Positions 4,561 through 5,557 of a stretch of DNA of 5,557 nucleotides are shown in pieces (the first letter of the stretch is position 1; every line of letters starts with the position of its first letter). The DNA lies in NCBI GenBank assembly GCA_026999335.1, contig JALTPW010000152.1:1-5557 (forward strand), read 5' to 3'. The notes beneath the pieces were generated by a model. It searched no databases, was not told the DNA's origin, and saw only the letters and a list, made by a program, of their open reading frames with translations. A program made the translations under genes and the position numbers. Origin of the DNA: Chromatiales bacterium (lineage in GTDB: Bacteria > Pseudomonadota > Gammaproteobacteria > SZUA-152).

Positions 4561-5369
4561 GTGAGCGTGGTCTGCAGCCAGGCGTGCCAAGCCGTGAACA
4601 GTTCACTGTTCACGGCGGCGACCGCCGTGCGTGCCTGCAAGGCTGGGGTGAATACGGGTTCGCCTGTCAGGGTGGCGGCATGGCCACCGGTGTGCTGGAA
4701 AATAAAATGGCCGGCGGCATAGTCCCACAGGTTTTGTTTGCCATGCAGGTAAAGATGTCCCCGGCCCGCGGCGAGCCAGCACCAGTCCAGGGCCACGGCG
4801 CCAAAACTGCGTTGTGAGGCATAGGGTGGCGCGCTGGCCAGACGGGCCGCCAGGGATGTCGGCAGGCGTTTGAAGTCCACCACGGCGGTGGACTGGGGCA
4901 GGGCGAGGTCTGCGCAGGCACGCTGCAGGGGATCGCCATTGAGGGTGGCCGGCGTATCGTCGCTGGCGGCAAAACATTCATCGCGTAGTGGATCGTAGAC
5001 CACCCCCAGCACCACTTGTCCTTGCTGGATCAGGGCCAGCGATACGGCGAAATACGGGATGCCGGCGGCAAAATTGCTGGTACCGTCCAGTGGGTCGAGG
5101 CACCACAGTGGCTGCCTGTCGGCGAGCAGGCGGGTTTGTTCCGCCGCAGACATTTCTTCACCGAGCAGGCGGATATGCGGCCACTGTGCCTGCAGGCGGG
5201 CGGTGAGGCGTTCCTGCATGGCGAGATCGGCCTCGGTGACGAAGCTGCCGTCGGCCTTGGTCTGACGTGATACATGCGCGAGGCGGGGCAGCAGCTCTGT
5301 CCGTGCGGTGGCGATCACCAAGGACTGCACATGCTGTAGATCCGGCGTCATGAAGTGCTTAATGGCCAT
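4551..5369 (-). CDS. Inositol monophosphatase family protein
   Basis: The 272-residue protein belongs to the Mg2+-dependent, lithium-sensitive phosphatase fold (IMPase, CysQ, FBPase relatives). Metal-site motifs are complete: GEE with E71, the signature WCLDPLDGTSNF (89-100) with D92 and D95, and LWDYAAGHFIFQHTGG (214-229) with D216. KADGSFVTEAD (38-48) carries the conserved substrate-side segment. This predicts an active phosphomonoesterase, but whether it acts on inositol phosphate, 3'-phosphoadenosine phosphate (as CysQ) or another substrate cannot be told from sequence alone. It is not an obvious SuhB orthologue. The ATG at 5369 has AGGAGT 11 bases upstream, slightly far; a second ATG at codon 7 is possible. 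Its promoter is not clear: a MITE-like repeat lies only 40 bases upstream. No signal peptide is seen, so it is probably cytoplasmic. Confidence 0.9.
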   Translation of the reverse strand: MAIKHFMTPDLQHVQSLVIATARTELLPRLAHVSRQTKADGSFVTEADLAMQERLTARLQAQWPHIRLLGEEMSAAEQTRLLADRQPLWCLDPLDGTSNFAAGIPYFAVSLALIQQGQVVLGVVYDPLRDECFAASDDTPATLNGDPLQRACADLALPQSTAVVDFKRLPTSLAARLASAPPYASQRSFGAVALDWCWLAAGRGHLYLHGKQNLWDYAAGHFIFQHTGGHAATLTGEPVFTPALQARTAVAAVNSELFTAWHAWLQTTLTDT

Positions 5370-5408
5370 AACTTAAAATAACTCCTGTTGGTCTGTCTGG
5401 ATTGAGTC

Positions 5409-5541
5409 CCGTAGGGTGGGCAGGTTTTTTATGCCCACGCGGCATGTGGAACTATGTTGGCGAAATCTATGTTCTGTCTCTCGGTTTCTTGCGGTAGGAC
5501 AGCTGAAACGCGTGGGCACATAAGACGTGCCCACCCTACGG
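5409..5541. mobile_element. MITE-like element with 33-bp terminal inverted repeats
   Basis: The left end (5409-5441) and the reverse complement of the right end (5509-5541) match at 29 of 33 positions. The outer 14 bases, CCGTAGGGTGGGCA, are perfect, as are the inner GCCCACGCG blocks. Each arm is itself a hairpin: GTGGGCA/TGCCCAC with a 9-base loop on the left and GTGGGCAC/GTGCCCAC with a 7-base loop on the right. The 67-base core has no credible gene. No target-site duplication is visible. GTAGGGTGGGCA-type repeats recur in many proteobacterial genomes (recalled, not searched). It lies upstream of the phosphatase gene and fills most of the gene-free end of the window (5370-5557). Confidence 0.65.
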
Positions 5542-5557
5542 CTTGCGCCTCTCTGTT

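Noticed and set aside
1..5557. CRISPR array, tRNA, rRNA or defence system
   Set aside because: I found no regularly spaced direct repeats, no tRNA cloverleaf and no nuclease or toxin-like gene; all coding space is explained by housekeeping and metabolic genes.

Overview
The window looks like a chromosomal core region of a moderately GC-rich gammaproteobacterium. The evidence is the gene order 4.5S RNA - dnaX - ybaB - recR, the close match of RecR and the DnaX N-terminus to gammaproteobacterial proteins, and REP-like repeats of the GTAGGAGCGGG type. I cannot name the genus. Every gene I can support lies on the minus strand, so transcription runs from high to low coordinates.

In the order of transcription: (1) 5370-5557 carries no gene but holds a 133-bp MITE-like element with 33-bp imperfect terminal inverted repeats. 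(2) 4551-5369 encodes an inositol-monophosphatase-family phosphatase, with a terminator-like hairpin overlapping its stop codon. (3) 3654-4457 encodes a MOSC-domain (YcbX/mARC-like) protein with a GTG start and a strong Shine-Dalgarno. (4) The 415 bases 3239-3653 hold no protein gene but contain ffs, the 4.5S signal recognition particle RNA (about 3364-3475). It has an extended -10 promoter, a leader with a 10-bp inverted repeat, and a second inverted repeat just downstream. (5) 1292-3238 is dnaX, the clamp-loader tau/gamma subunit. At codons 427-429 it carries an A AAA AAG slippery heptamer followed by a stem-loop, the signature of programmed -1 frameshifting that yields gamma. (6) 1044-1291 has no gene. 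It holds a 140-bp composite inverted repeat (REP arms outside, a second repeat family inside) and a promoter with a perfect TATAAT for the next genes. (7) 717-1043 is ybaB/ebfC and 97-693 is recR, 23 bases apart. (8) A possible further gene starts at base 29 and runs off the window edge.

Functionally this is the widespread DNA replication/recombination block: tau/gamma loads the beta clamp, YbaB is a nucleoid-associated DNA-binding protein, and RecR works with RecF/RecO to load RecA at gaps. The SRP RNA upstream is a protein-targeting housekeeping RNA. The MOSC protein and the phosphatase are separate accessory metabolic genes. I see no undescribed multi-gene system. The most interesting signals are the dnaX recoding site with its two tandem slippery heptamers and long -1 tail, the two palindromic repeat elements, and the structured ffs leader.
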